Assembly: GCA_025612245.1 (NCBI GenBank)
Contig: JAAXKQ010000003.1
Coordinates: 1-64,000 of the forward strand
Reading direction: 5' to 3'
Origin: Ignavibacteria bacterium
GTDB taxonomy: Bacteria; Bacteroidota; Ignavibacteria; Ignavibacteriales; SURF-24
DNA length: 64,000 nt
In this document: piece after piece, positions 1 through 8,694 of the stretch
How positions within the stretch are numbered: the first letter of the stretch is position 1
How the letters are laid out: every line of letters starts with the position of its first letter
Notes under the pieces: generated by a model
The model's database searches: none
Told to the model about the DNA's origin: nothing
The model's input: only the letters and a program-made list of their open reading frames with translations
Position numbers and translations under genes: made by a program

Positions 1-528
1 TAAATCTTATGTTTAGGCCTGCATCGGTCAATTACACGGATTCTTGGACAGACTCAGTCTGAACGAAGGATTTTTTGCAGGTCCTACCATAACCTTACAA
101 AAAGGCTTATTTTCAGGGCCAGTAAGTTCTCAAAATGTTTGTCCCACTTGTCGGAGACCCTATTAAATCGGTATGAATTATATTTGAATTTGTCTAAACA
201 ATTTGGATCTGGCAATTTAACTGTCCTCCAGTTAAATAAGCTCTGGTATGTATGCTTTTTGAGAAGGATACTTCCCTGCCATTCTGCTCGAAGTATCCTA
301 TCTTCAAATCTTCTGACTGGTCCAGACTGTAGAACATCGATTTCTTCGCTGTTTGCAAGGTCATCATATCACCTTTTCCTAGATACTTAAGCTGATATGC
401 CAGCATTGAAGAATCTCAGCATTTTGATAATAGGAAAATGCTAATGCGGCAGTCGGTAGTCTCCATTTTTATATATTTCTCTATATAACAATATATTCTA
501 TTTTAGAGACTACCTTCCGCCTATTAGA
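1..528. other. Left flank with no convincing gene
   Basis: No gene can be supported here. A 70-codon reading frame on the minus strand (194-406) lies downstream of the integrase but has no ribosome binding site and no family I recognise. A plus-strand frame at 139-390 overlaps it and looks random. The stretch is AT-rich and probably belongs to the element that the adjacent integrase once mobilised, which would continue beyond the left edge. Confidence 0.5.
446..520 (-). terminator. Long-loop inverted repeat after the integrase
   Basis: GGTAGTCTC (455-463) is matched by its exact complement at 506-514, and outer GCGG/CCGC arms (446-449 and 517-520) extend the pairing. It begins 9 bases past the integrase stop, so it could end that transcript. 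The 42-base loop and the lack of a clean T run leave a recombination or protein-binding site as an alternative. Confidence 0.35.
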
Positions 529-1541
529 TCAGTCATTTAGCAAATCAGTTGATCCTCTGAGGTCATTCGGGCTCAAATGGCTGTAAATTTCTGTAGTTTT
601 AATATCGGCATGCCCTAAAAGCTTTGAAACTTCGTAAATGGATGCTCCCCTTTGCAGAAGCCAGGTGGCAAAGGTGTGTCTTAAGCTGTGGAAATTAAGC
701 TTGCTGTTAAGTCCCGCTTTCTTAATCAGCTTCTGGAATTTGTGGCTGATGAACTGCTGCTTAATCGGCTGTCCCTGATATGAAAACACAGTACCATGAT
801 CAGCGACATTTAGAATTCTCCTTTCCAGAATTTCCAGAACCTTCTGGTTTAACGGGATCGTGCGTACTTTGCCGCTTTTGGTTTTGTGCCCATTGTTAGC
901 AAGTATAACAAACTTCCCCGCTAAGTCTACCTGACTCCATTTTAAGGTCAGCAGCTCCATCTGCCTTAAGCCTGTGTTAACCGCAAAATACATCAGGTCT
1001 TTAAGATCTTGATCAGTTACAGAAGCGACTAGTAAATTAAACTCGGTCTTAGTGAAGTATATTGGCTGCTTTTCAGGGAGCCTGGCTGTCTTGATGTGCC
1101 TGCAAATGTTTTCAGTGTGGTACCCGTTAATGATTGCCCATTTATAAATCCCCGAGAGGTAAGCGGTTTCCCTTTTCCCGACATATACAGAGCTCTTCAG
1201 TACCCGCTGCCTAATGTATGTACTTAACGCATCATATGTAATGGACGTAAAAGGTATTTCACAAAAGTAGTCATTCAGAGAATTAACTGTGCTCTTGATT
1301 GACAAAGTGGTGTTCCAGCTGTGCACGGATTCAGAATACTTCAGATACTCTTCAAGAAGCTTCTTCAGCTTTATAGGTGTGACCTTTGCCTTCTGCTGGT
1401 CTTTTAGTTTGTTAGAGAATCGGCCAGGAATTTATTAGCTTCGCTTTTCAGCTTCGTATGCGTGGATACTTTGCTTTTCTTGCCGTCTTCTTTGTAGAAA
1501 TAAATGTAATAGTTGCCGTTATATAGCTTAGAAAGAAACAT
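529..1541 (-). pseudogene. Tyrosine recombinase/integrase, frameshifted
   Basis: Site-specific phage or genomic-island integrase. The ATG at 1541 has a good binding site (GGAGTAAAC) and starts a 45-codon frame that stops at 1404. The remaining SAM-like core-binding and catalytic domains continue in another frame, roughly from 1425 to 529. Conceptual repair gives about 337 residues, a normal length for the family. The catalytic part is complete: the first arginine in TGLRQMELL, HSLRHTFATW for the His-x-x-Arg pair, LLGHADIKTT for the second histidine, and the nucleophilic tyrosine in EIYSHL. The gene lies 228 bases from the 3' end of tRNA-Phe, the usual place for an island integrase. The shift may be a real mutation or a sequencing error. 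As written, the protein would lack its N-terminal arm-binding domain unless an internal start is used. Confidence 0.85.
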
Positions 1542-1577
1542 ATGTTTACTCCTTTCCAAGTTCTCTGAATCAGATAA

Positions 1578-1601
1578 AAAACGGTTACCAAAACGGTTAC
1601 C
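1578..1601. repeat. Tandem 12-base direct repeat upstream of the integrase
   Basis: Two perfect, abutting copies of AAAACGGTTACC lie 37 bases upstream of the integrase start and between that gene and tRNA-Phe. Short tandem repeats in this position are typical of integrase or excisionase arm sites or of an operator. The function here is inference. Confidence 0.6.
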
Positions 1602-1724
1602 ATTTCTTAATTTTTGTGAGTTTTGTAACGGTAGCGGAAGCCAGCGGGGGTATAATGTTGTGTTTTTATTTTAAGATATATGTCGAATAAAAGCCTTCAA
1701 ATCGGCCTGAATTCATCTTTCTTT

Positions 1725-1756
1725 AAAATAAAAAAGGCGCTGTCGGTATCAGCGCC
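1725..1756 (-). terminator. Intrinsic terminator of tRNA-Phe
   Basis: GGCGCTG (1736-1742) pairs with CAGCGCC (1750-1756) around a 7-base loop. On the minus strand the stem is followed by TTTTTATTTT, which is the expected form of a Rho-independent terminator just after the tRNA. Confidence 0.85.
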
Positions 1757-1769
1757 TTGTAGTTACCTG

Positions 1770-1842
1770 TGGGCAGAGACGGAATCGAACCGCCGACACA
1801 AGGATTTTCAGTCCTTTGCTCTACCGACTGAGCTATCTGCCC
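1770..1842 (-). tRNA. tRNA-Phe (anticodon GAA)
   Basis: Read on the minus strand, the 73 bases fold into a standard cloverleaf. The acceptor stem is GGGCAGA/TCTGCCC, the D arm is GCTCAGTCGGTAGAGC, the anticodon stem AAGGA/TCCTT holds the loop CTGAAAA with anticodon GAA, and the T arm contains GGTTCGATTCC. The discriminator base is A and CCA is not encoded. Its 3' end faces the broken integrase, so this gene is the likely attachment site of the element to the left. Confidence 0.97.
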
Positions 1843-1945
1843 TTAATTAGGTTATCAAATATAAGTATTTTCTCCAAAAACTCAAAACATTTTTTTCAGT
1901 CGCCCCGGAAATTTTATCCTCTTTTTTTCCAGACATTTTTCAGGT

Positions 1946-1997
1946 ATCAGGGGATAAAAACCGTAAATTACTTCATTACAGCCCTTTATCCCCTGAT
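1946..1997 (-). terminator. 13-bp inverted repeat after the phosphodiester glycosidase gene
   Basis: ATCAGGGGATAAA (1946-1958) and its perfect complement (1985-1997) are separated by 26 bases and lie 40 bases past the stop of the minus-strand gene. A transcript end is likely, but only scattered T residues follow the stem, so it is not a textbook terminator. Confidence 0.45.
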
Positions 1998-2037
1998 TAT
2001 ATTTCATAACCAAAATTCCCGAGGAGCTTATTCTGCC

Positions 2038-4536
2038 TTACCTTACAAGCATCATCTTCTTTATGTCAACCATGCTGCCCGACTGCAGCCTGTAGAAGTA
2101 TACTCCGCTTGCCAGATTCTGCGCATTGAAGTTCACCTTGTGGCTTCCCATCGGAAGATCCTTGTCAACTAAAACCGAAACTTCACGACCCAGCATGTCG
2201 TAAACCCTGAGGCTTACGTGTGAGAACTCTTTCGTCCTGAATTCAATCACTGTCGACGGGTTAAAAGGATTCGGGTAATTCTGCATCAGTCCGTAACCTT
2301 CAACCCTGGCGCCCTGAGAATTATTTTCTTCAACTACTGAAGATGTCTGCAACGGGTAGCGCGATCTTAAGTTATCCAGGTAAAATGTGCCCGTGTATGT
2401 CTGGCCTACTACCTTTTTCGAATCCAGGCTGACGTCAATCCTCGTGATCTTAATCGGGAACATAAAGTACCCGCCTGTAGTCAGAACTACGGATGCCTTG
2501 GCCGGAATCCTGACACTTCCGAATGAGCCTACCATGTTCATTGCGTTTGCGGGGTTTGCACGGAAAAGTTCGTTGTTATCGTCTGAAAGGTAAAGATAAA
2601 TCCTGTGATTCAACGTGCTGTCAACCCTTCCGTCAACTAGCAGTGTATCAGGAACGCCATAGACATCAAGAGGCGTCTTTGGCGTAAGAATAACCTTGTT
2701 CTCCGTATTTCCGTCGTATGTAAACTTGTAATCAACCTTAAGAGCACCCGCGCCCGAAGATTTAACGTCATTTACCACGCTCATCTTCGTGTTGTCCATA
2801 TCCACTCCGGAACCTGTCAGCGTCCAATCATCCAGGTTTTCCATCTCGCTGATCTGATGAGTGTCTTTCCCAACTGCAACCGTTACATTCAGCGTGTCGA
2901 GGACGCCATAATAGCTCGCTATGAGCTTGCCATGGCCTTCTTTCTTGCCGTGGAAGTAACTGTTTGCATCAACATAGCCCAGTGTGGAATCGGTATAGCT
3001 CCATTTGATCTCTTTTACCGGGATTGTTGTTCTCAAGGTGTTCTGGTCATCGTAAGCCTTGAGGTTAAAACGCACCGATTTTACCGTATCGGTCACAAAG
3101 TTTCCCGGTGTAATATCAATCTTCACGATAGGCCTGAAAGTTACAAGCGCAGAGTCTTTCAGGCTGCCGCTGGAAACATAGACATAACCGCTGCCGCTAT
3201 TAACAGGGCCGGCAGTAAATAATCCTTTGCTGTCAATAGTCCCTATTTTCGGATCACAGCTGTAGGTAATCTTTGAAATATCCACATTTACGGCATTATA
3301 ATATTTATCGCTTGTTATAGGAATAAACTGGAACTTGTCGCCCCTGAAGAGTTCTTTTTTTGAAGGCGAAATAGCAAGGTTGCTGAACTCTTCAACCGGA
3401 GCCGTAGAGACTACAAGAAGCGCGTTTGCAATTGAACGCTCTCCGCCATCTGAAGGAACATTCATGATAGAATTTCTGACCATCATTTCAGATGACCCTC
3501 CTCCATCAAAATTAAGTCCCTGGTAAACTCCTTCCTGGAGCATGATGTCGGCAAACTGCGGGAGTGTAACGCCATCCGAAACACCGGGGCTTCTTCCGTC
3601 GGCAACGAAAAGGAACATTTTTGTACTATCTTTGTCGAAACCAACTCCTGTACGCGGCTCCAAAAGGTATGTATGATCCGGTCCGCCTTCTTCCTGATAT
3701 CCCTCGTCGGCCCAGTTCTGTCCGTTAAAAACTATCTTAGGATACCCGCCAAGCATTTCTTTGAGCTTATTAATACCCGGGGTTACGCCAAGATAAATCT
3801 TTACGATATCCCCTTTTGCAACCTTTGTATTAAGAAGAGTGCTCATGGTTCCGTTTCCCGAAAGAACGGCCATTCCTGTTGGAACCGGCATACTGCCTGC
3901 CCCCGAAACGACCGTATCAACTACACAGACCACGGTATCATTGGCCAGCCACTGGCTTACAGGATGAACAAGAGCCTCGGTGCCATAGACGTTCGTGCCG
4001 GTTGTGGTGCCGCCGTAGCTGTTGTATAAAATCATCTGGTTTGTGGAACGCGACTGGTTTACGCCTGCAATTGTAACAGCGGTATCTTTCACGACAAGTT
4101 TTCCGCTTAATGTTACCCTGGCCAACATGGGCTTATTATTAACGTCGAATCCAATGGCCGAAAGGCCGTCAGGCTGCTGCAATATCTCTCCATTCTCAAT
4201 CTGGATGTTTAATTGCTGGCCTGTCCCCATGTTAAAAAAGTCGGAATTTACGCCAGCAACCACGGTATGTGCCGGGCCGGTATGGCGGTTAATCATAGAG
4301 CTCAAAACTTCGCTTCCAATCAGCTTCTCTTTACCCTTCACGCTTTCAACCTTAACGTAAGGGTTCTTCAGGTCCACTGTCAGCATATCCATGTTCAGAG
4401 GTATGGACGCAATGCGGATCTTAGTGTAGGTCATCCCCGGTCCAACCTTGTAGTTGCTGAGTGTATCAAGCTTATATTGAGCTTTCAATTGGACAAATGA
4501 CAAAAGAATCAGAACTAACAGTAATCGTTTTTTCAT
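2038..4536 (-). CDS. Secreted phosphodiester glycosidase (NAGPA family) with T9SS sorting domain
   Basis: The family relates to N-acetylglucosamine-1-phosphodiester alpha-N-acetylglucosaminidase and, in bacteria, acts on exopolysaccharide or cell-wall sugar phosphodiesters. Residues 1-19 are a Sec signal peptide ending at LKA/Q. The catalytic domain spans about 75-380 and shows the family hallmarks GVNSDFFN, FVADGR and LNFDGGGSSEMM. The middle (about 390-560) looks like Ig-like beta domains, and about 560-740 is a beta-rich, CBM-like segment. The last 85 residues are a type A sorting domain (NYPNPFNPSTVIEF to MMLVR), so the protein should cross the outer membrane through the type IX system and be released or anchored at the surface. 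At 832 residues it is longer than single-domain relatives because of the accessory domains. No close neighbour suggests its substrate. Confidence 0.85.
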   Translation of the reverse strand: MKKRLLLVLILLSFVQLKAQYKLDTLSNYKVGPGMTYTKIRIASIPLNMDMLTVDLKNPYVKVESVKGKEKLIGSEVLSSMINRHTGPAHTVVAGVNSDFFNMGTGQQLNIQIENGEILQQPDGLSAIGFDVNNKPMLARVTLSGKLVVKDTAVTIAGVNQSRSTNQMILYNSYGGTTTGTNVYGTEALVHPVSQWLANDTVVCVVDTVVSGAGSMPVPTGMAVLSGNGTMSTLLNTKVAKGDIVKIYLGVTPGINKLKEMLGGYPKIVFNGQNWADEGYQEEGGPDHTYLLEPRTGVGFDKDSTKMFLFVADGRSPGVSDGVTLPQFADIMLQEGVYQGLNFDGGGSSEMMVRNSIMNVPSDGGERSIANALLVVSTAPVEEFSNLAISPSKKELFRGDKFQFIPITSDKYYNAVNVDISKITYSCDPKIGTIDSKGLFTAGPVNSGSGYVYVSSGSLKDSALVTFRPIVKIDITPGNFVTDTVKSVRFNLKAYDDQNTLRTTIPVKEIKWSYTDSTLGYVDANSYFHGKKEGHGKLIASYYGVLDTLNVTVAVGKDTHQISEMENLDDWTLTGSGVDMDNTKMSVVNDVKSSGAGALKVDYKFTYDGNTENKVILTPKTPLDVYGVPDTLLVDGRVDSTLNHRIYLYLSDDNNELFRANPANAMNMVGSFGSVRIPAKASVVLTTGGYFMFPIKITRIDVSLDSKKVVGQTYTGTFYLDNLRSRYPLQTSSVVEENNSQGARVEGYGLMQNYPNPFNPSTVIEFRTKEFSHVSLRVYDMLGREVSVLVDKDLPMGSHKVNFNAQNLASGVYFYRLQSGSMVDIKKMMLVR

Positions 4537-4816
4537 CTTCAGGTGTTCCTCGATTTATTGTATTTTTCTTTCAATTGCACGGGAAAAAGGGTCGTAGGGC
4601 TTCGGCAGCCTGGCTAACGATCTACAGCAGGCTCTATGAGCGGGCTTAATCTGTGAAAGTTATTGCTTTTACTATTTTTTCCCCGGAACAATTCAGACAC
4701 GAAAAATTATATCTTTTTTCCAATAATTAAAAGCATTAATCTTCCTAATTTGACTTTTATGAAACTTTTTGCTATTTCTTTTATCGTTTACTTTTTACAA
4801 AATGCATAAATATTTT

Positions 4817-4824
4817 TATTTTTG
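4817..4824 (+). promoter_or_regulatory. Candidate Bacteroidota -7 element
   Basis: TATTTTTG matches the TAnnTTTG -7 consensus of Bacteroidota promoters and lies 62 bases before the 1156-residue gene. I see no well-spaced -33 TTTG. The rest of the 350-base gap 4537-4886 is AT-rich and holds no gene. Confidence 0.3.
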
Positions 4825-4886
4825 TATTGTGCGAAGAATGTTAATTTTCTGTTTTTATAATTCTTAAATGAAAATCGAGGTGAAAA

Positions 4887-7800
4887 ATGGATCTAAAGCG
4901 TTCACTCGGTTTTTTTCAGAAGGCATCTGCTTCCTGTCATGACGATGACAAATTAATTCAATATATCAACCTTAAGCTGGCTGCTCTGGGAGCTCCGGTT
5001 TTCGGACAAAAGGGTGAGAATTCTGAATTTATTGAAATTGCGCGTGATCTGATTGCAAATCATCAGGAAAAAAACCGTCTCCTTTCGAATTATCTTTGCC
5101 CGGCCGATCAGCGCGTCCAGAATTTCCTGGATCACTATCTGAGCGACCTAAAGCTGGAAGAGCCAATACGTCTCCCTGCAAATACTTTCATGCTCGACAG
5201 GCATGGTATAGCAAGAGTATTGTCGCTTCCGCCGGATAAAGGTGAGTTTGTCTCAGACATTATCAGTACATACAGAATTAAGCAGGGAATCCTGCATAAC
5301 CCGAAGAACGACCGCAGGACAACCAAGGGCGTCTTTCATATCTGCGAGGGCGGCCTGCCCATTCCGGATGACAAGATTGCCGTTCCCAAATCCGTCTTTG
5401 CAGGCCTCCTTCATAGGGCGCTGCACCCTCCAAAAGAAATAATGAAACTTCCCTTTACTTCATCGCAACAGTCACAGGCTGATGTTTTCGTCTCCCTGCT
5501 GCTTCGCCCTGTAGTATGCCCCGAAGTTGAAGGCTTTACGCCCGAAAAATCCATGGAAACCCGCTTTTTTGTTCCCGGCAGCCTCGTTGGCAACCTGGAT
5601 TTTGTGGAATCCATTTTCGGTAACGCAGGCGACCCTTACCTTCCGGAGAATGACGCCGGGCTTGACGTTGAACACTGGACGGGCCATACCGGATTCATAC
5701 TTCTTGCCCCGCAGCTTACTACGGTAAAAAAGAAGGAACTGGGGCTTCCGCACATAAGCCGGGCAACAGAACGCCAGAAGCGCGACGGGATGTGCTATGA
5801 AAACGATGACGAACTTTATAACGGCGGAAATGCATTTAAGGTTACTTGCCGTACTGAAGAAGGCGTCATTGTTACGCTTATTGCCGATAACTATTTCGGC
5901 TACTGCAAAAAGGAAATTAAAACACAAATCAGCTATTCGGCTAACCTCTTCGGCAACTGCGAGGAGGAACATTCCGGCGGCGCAATTGCTTTTGCCAGCT
6001 ACAACCTGGGCGATAAGTTCCACGACGATAACCAGGTCAGAAAGGAAGGCCATTCATTCAAAGAAGCAGGCGAGCTTTTCGGCGGCATAATGAAACTCAT
6101 GCCCGAAGGCTACGCAATCGACAAAAACTATCCCGATATCATATATGTCCCTGAGGATGCCAGGTTTAACCTTACAACCCAGACCGTGGGCTGGAAAAAA
6201 GACGACAAGGACGTTGTAATTAAACTGCTTACTTCCAATACTTACATACTCCCTGCCGGCTACAAGATACGCCTTGAAAGAAACCCATCTGTTCCTACGT
6301 GGCGGCTTATCGGTACGGTTGCCGAGGGTACGTTCTGCCATAAACCTTCTACGGTCTCGGGAGGCGGTAAGTCGGAGATCTCAAAATCCATTTCGGATTC
6401 AATTATATCGGGACCTTTCTTCATTGCCGACTTCCAGAAGGACCTGGAGCTTGTGGATAAGATAATCAACTACGATTACAGCAGGCGTTACAAAATTCCG
6501 GTAAAGAAAACCACTCCAAGCCGCCCTCTTCTGAGCACGCAGAGGTCGCTGGGTTCGGTAATCAAAATGCTTACCCCATCACCCAGCGAGTTTACGGATG
6601 AATACAATAAGTGGCTGGAGAGCATACCGCAGTACATTAAAGGACTCGTATTCATCATCAAGCGTTTTTACCGTCATGAATGGATGGGCAACTGGAGAGA
6701 GCATTTCAGCGTCGATATTGTAAACGGCACACCGGGTAACGAACTGAAATACGATAACCGAAAACTCGTTGCAAGCTACCTGAGGGTCGGTTTGCAGAAG
6801 GATAAATCGTGGCGAATTTATAAGCTCAGGCAGGATTTTATTGCCGCCGACAAGCTCCAGCTCGAGGATGACATAACGGCTTCGGTTGTTGTCCCGGCCG
6901 ACAAGCTCGTAACCGCCCTGAACAGCGATTACGACAACCAGAGCGTCAAATTTACCGCAAACTGCGAGTACCGCTTCTTCCAGCGCCCTGATGACGCAAT
7001 CATCAGGGGCTACGACAAGCAGGCCGAGAAGGATATTTCCTCTCCGGGAACTTTCATCTCAAACTTTGAGCCCCTGCAGGTCAAGGATGCCAAAGCTCTT
7101 GTTGAAGACGCCATAGGATTCGATGCATACAGCGAACCGATGAAGGCTTTCATTCAGGGCATGGCAAACCAGAACGAATGCAAGTACTTCGTTTCTTCGG
7201 CTCATCCCAGAATGGTAGGCGGCAAGCCTTCAAAGAACATGAGGTACCTGCAGAACAGGCCCGACATCATTAACCCGAGGGATAAGTACATTGCAGAGAT
7301 AGGCACAAGGCTATTCCGCCGCATTCCGGTGGATAAGCCCGTTTACTTCCCCGTCAATGCCGTGCTTCCCGGAAGGCGCAACAATCCGCCGGATAAGCAG
7401 TCGAACATACGCGCACTTGCAGTCTATAACCCGATACACTACCAGGAGCTTCCTGAAATGTTTATGGATTTTATCTGCAGCCTTACCGGAAAATCGCCTT
7501 CAACTACGGGAGCCGGTTCTGAAGGGGCCCTGACAAAGGGACCCTTTAACGCGCTGAGTCCCATAATTGACCTTAACAACGCGCTGGTTTCCTTTATTCT
7601 GACGGGCTATGACTGCTACACAACTGCTGCAGGATACGTTGGACCAAACGTCAGGGTCGAGCACGATATAAGCCTTCTTATTCCTGAAATCTGGACCCGC
7701 CTTTCGGTAAATGAAAGGGATCCCGAGTTTCTGATCACCGAAGGCTACCTTGAGAAAATGAACGACTTTGAATACAACAACCAGAAAGTCCTGGCCAGCC

Positions 7801-8357
7801 GTCTTGGCTACCGCATTACGGATAAGTTCGTTCACACGTATTTCGGCAGGGTGTTCGAAAACCCGAACTCTGTATTCAGCGACGAAATGCTGAAGCCGGA
7901 GATTCAGGATATGGATGTTTTTGCCGACGGCGTGAACAATATCGTAGAAGCTCAGCAGAGGGTTGCACAGTCATATTTCGACGACGGAAGCATAGAGGCT
8001 GCCTGCCCTGCTCTCAAGGCGCTGCTTTACATTATGGCAAAAGGAAGCTACGAAGGCAAAACGGCAGAGGATCCCGAAATCAGGAACATGTTTACTAAGT
8101 GGCACCTGCTTGCAAGTCAGTGGTACATGGACCGCCTGAAAACAAAGCAGGAAGGCGACATAGAACTCTGGGAGCGTCACGTAAGATATCTCCAGAATTT
8201 CATGCATAAGTCCAGTCACCTGGATGTCGCCGAAACCCTCAAGATCGACAAACGCCTGAAACATGCGCAGGCGCAGCTGAAAAAGGTCAAGTCGACGGCT
8301 TACCTCAAGGAGCTGCACGGCACAATTGGCACGGACCCGGCATTCCGCAAAAAATAA
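4887..8357 (+). CDS. Putative PPi-type phosphoenolpyruvate carboxykinase
   Basis: The 1156-residue length matches the diphosphate-dependent PEP carboxykinases (EC 4.1.1.38) known from Entamoeba and propionibacteria, which interconvert PEP, CO2 and phosphate with oxaloacetate and PPi. Those enzymes are about twice the size of ATP- or GTP-PEPCKs. I see a kinase-1-like glycine/lysine loop, STVSGGGKSEISKS, near residues 488-501, preceded by TFCHKP. Other conserved-looking blocks are GNCEEEHSGGAIAF, SSAHPRMVGGK and TGAGSEGALTKGP. No signal peptide or membrane segment is visible, so it should be cytosolic and link glycolysis to the C4 branch of the TCA cycle. The start has GAGGTG seven bases before ATG, and the gene stands alone between a promoter-like AT-rich gap and a strong hairpin. 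The assignment rests on recalled family size and motifs; a large uncharacterised family remains the alternative. Confidence 0.55.
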   Translation: MDLKRSLGFFQKASASCHDDDKLIQYINLKLAALGAPVFGQKGENSEFIEIARDLIANHQEKNRLLSNYLCPADQRVQNFLDHYLSDLKLEEPIRLPANTFMLDRHGIARVLSLPPDKGEFVSDIISTYRIKQGILHNPKNDRRTTKGVFHICEGGLPIPDDKIAVPKSVFAGLLHRALHPPKEIMKLPFTSSQQSQADVFVSLLLRPVVCPEVEGFTPEKSMETRFFVPGSLVGNLDFVESIFGNAGDPYLPENDAGLDVEHWTGHTGFILLAPQLTTVKKKELGLPHISRATERQKRDGMCYENDDELYNGGNAFKVTCRTEEGVIVTLIADNYFGYCKKEIKTQISYSANLFGNCEEEHSGGAIAFASYNLGDKFHDDNQVRKEGHSFKEAGELFGGIMKLMPEGYAIDKNYPDIIYVPEDARFNLTTQTVGWKKDDKDVVIKLLTSNTYILPAGYKIRLERNPSVPTWRLIGTVAEGTFCHKPSTVSGGGKSEISKSISDSIISGPFFIADFQKDLELVDKIINYDYSRRYKIPVKKTTPSRPLLSTQRSLGSVIKMLTPSPSEFTDEYNKWLESIPQYIKGLVFIIKRFYRHEWMGNWREHFSVDIVNGTPGNELKYDNRKLVASYLRVGLQKDKSWRIYKLRQDFIAADKLQLEDDITASVVVPADKLVTALNSDYDNQSVKFTANCEYRFFQRPDDAIIRGYDKQAEKDISSPGTFISNFEPLQVKDAKALVEDAIGFDAYSEPMKAFIQGMANQNECKYFVSSAHPRMVGGKPSKNMRYLQNRPDIINPRDKYIAEIGTRLFRRIPVDKPVYFPVNAVLPGRRNNPPDKQSNIRALAVYNPIHYQELPEMFMDFICSLTGKSPSTTGAGSEGALTKGPFNALSPIIDLNNALVSFILTGYDCYTTAAGYVGPNVRVEHDISLLIPEIWTRLSVNERDPEFLITEGYLEKMNDFEYNNQKVLASRLGYRITDKFVHTYFGRVFENPNSVFSDEMLKPEIQDMDVFADGVNNIVEAQQRVAQSYFDDGSIEAACPALKALLYIMAKGSYEGKTAEDPEIRNMFTKWHLLASQWYMDRLKTKQEGDIELWERHVRYLQNFMHKSSHLDVAETLKIDKRLKHAQAQLKKVKSTAYLKELHGTIGTDPAFRKK

Positions 8358-8365
8358 ATTCCATT

Positions 8366-8398
8366 GGCGCCGGGGAGGGAAAATTCTCCCCCGGCGCC
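8366..8398 (+). terminator. Very strong hairpin after the PEPCK-like gene
   Basis: GGCGCCGGGG (8366-8375) pairs with CCCCGGCGCC (8389-8398), and inner GGGA/TCCC pairing extends it. It starts 8 bases after the stop codon. There is no T run, so it may end or protect the transcript rather than act as a classical intrinsic terminator. Confidence 0.55.
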
Positions 8399-8694
8399 AT
8401 AACTGAATACCCATAATCCTGAATTTCTTTAGCGTCCTCCGGCCTGAAGGCCGGGACTACTCATAAGAACAGACAAAACCATTTATCTCGGGGGCAATAA
8501 TTTGCATACCCAGGAATATAGGAGTCTGAAGCCCCGACAAGGAGATGGCTTTTTCCGGTACCCATTGATAAAGCTATGAGCCGGTCCATCAATTCCTCAT
8601 TGAATAGCGCCGTATGGCAAAAGCCGGCCGCACTTGCTTCTTATCAGGCGCATTCATAAATTGCCGGCATTCACTTTTTTAAGGAAGGTTCTCT
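8399..8694. other. Intergenic stretch before gatE
   Basis: No gene is supported. It holds one short palindrome, CCGGCCT-GA-AGGCCGG (8439-8454), of the kind left by REP-like elements, and a few reading frames under 30 codons without family resemblance. The end of the gap provides the gatE binding site (GGAAGGT). Confidence 0.5.

Noticed and set aside
139-406. Two small overlapping frames on opposite strands at the left edge
   Set aside because: Neither has a binding site or a recognisable family; at most one could be real, so they are only mentioned.
5472-6053. 193-codon frame on the minus strand inside the PEPCK-like gene
   Set aside because: It lies wholly antisense to a well-supported gene, has no binding site and reads as low-information sequence. 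Similar antisense frames elsewhere in long genes were dropped for the same reason.
8399-8694. Riboswitch or other structured RNA upstream of gatE
   Set aside because: Only one short palindrome is visible and no known RNA motif could be recognised.
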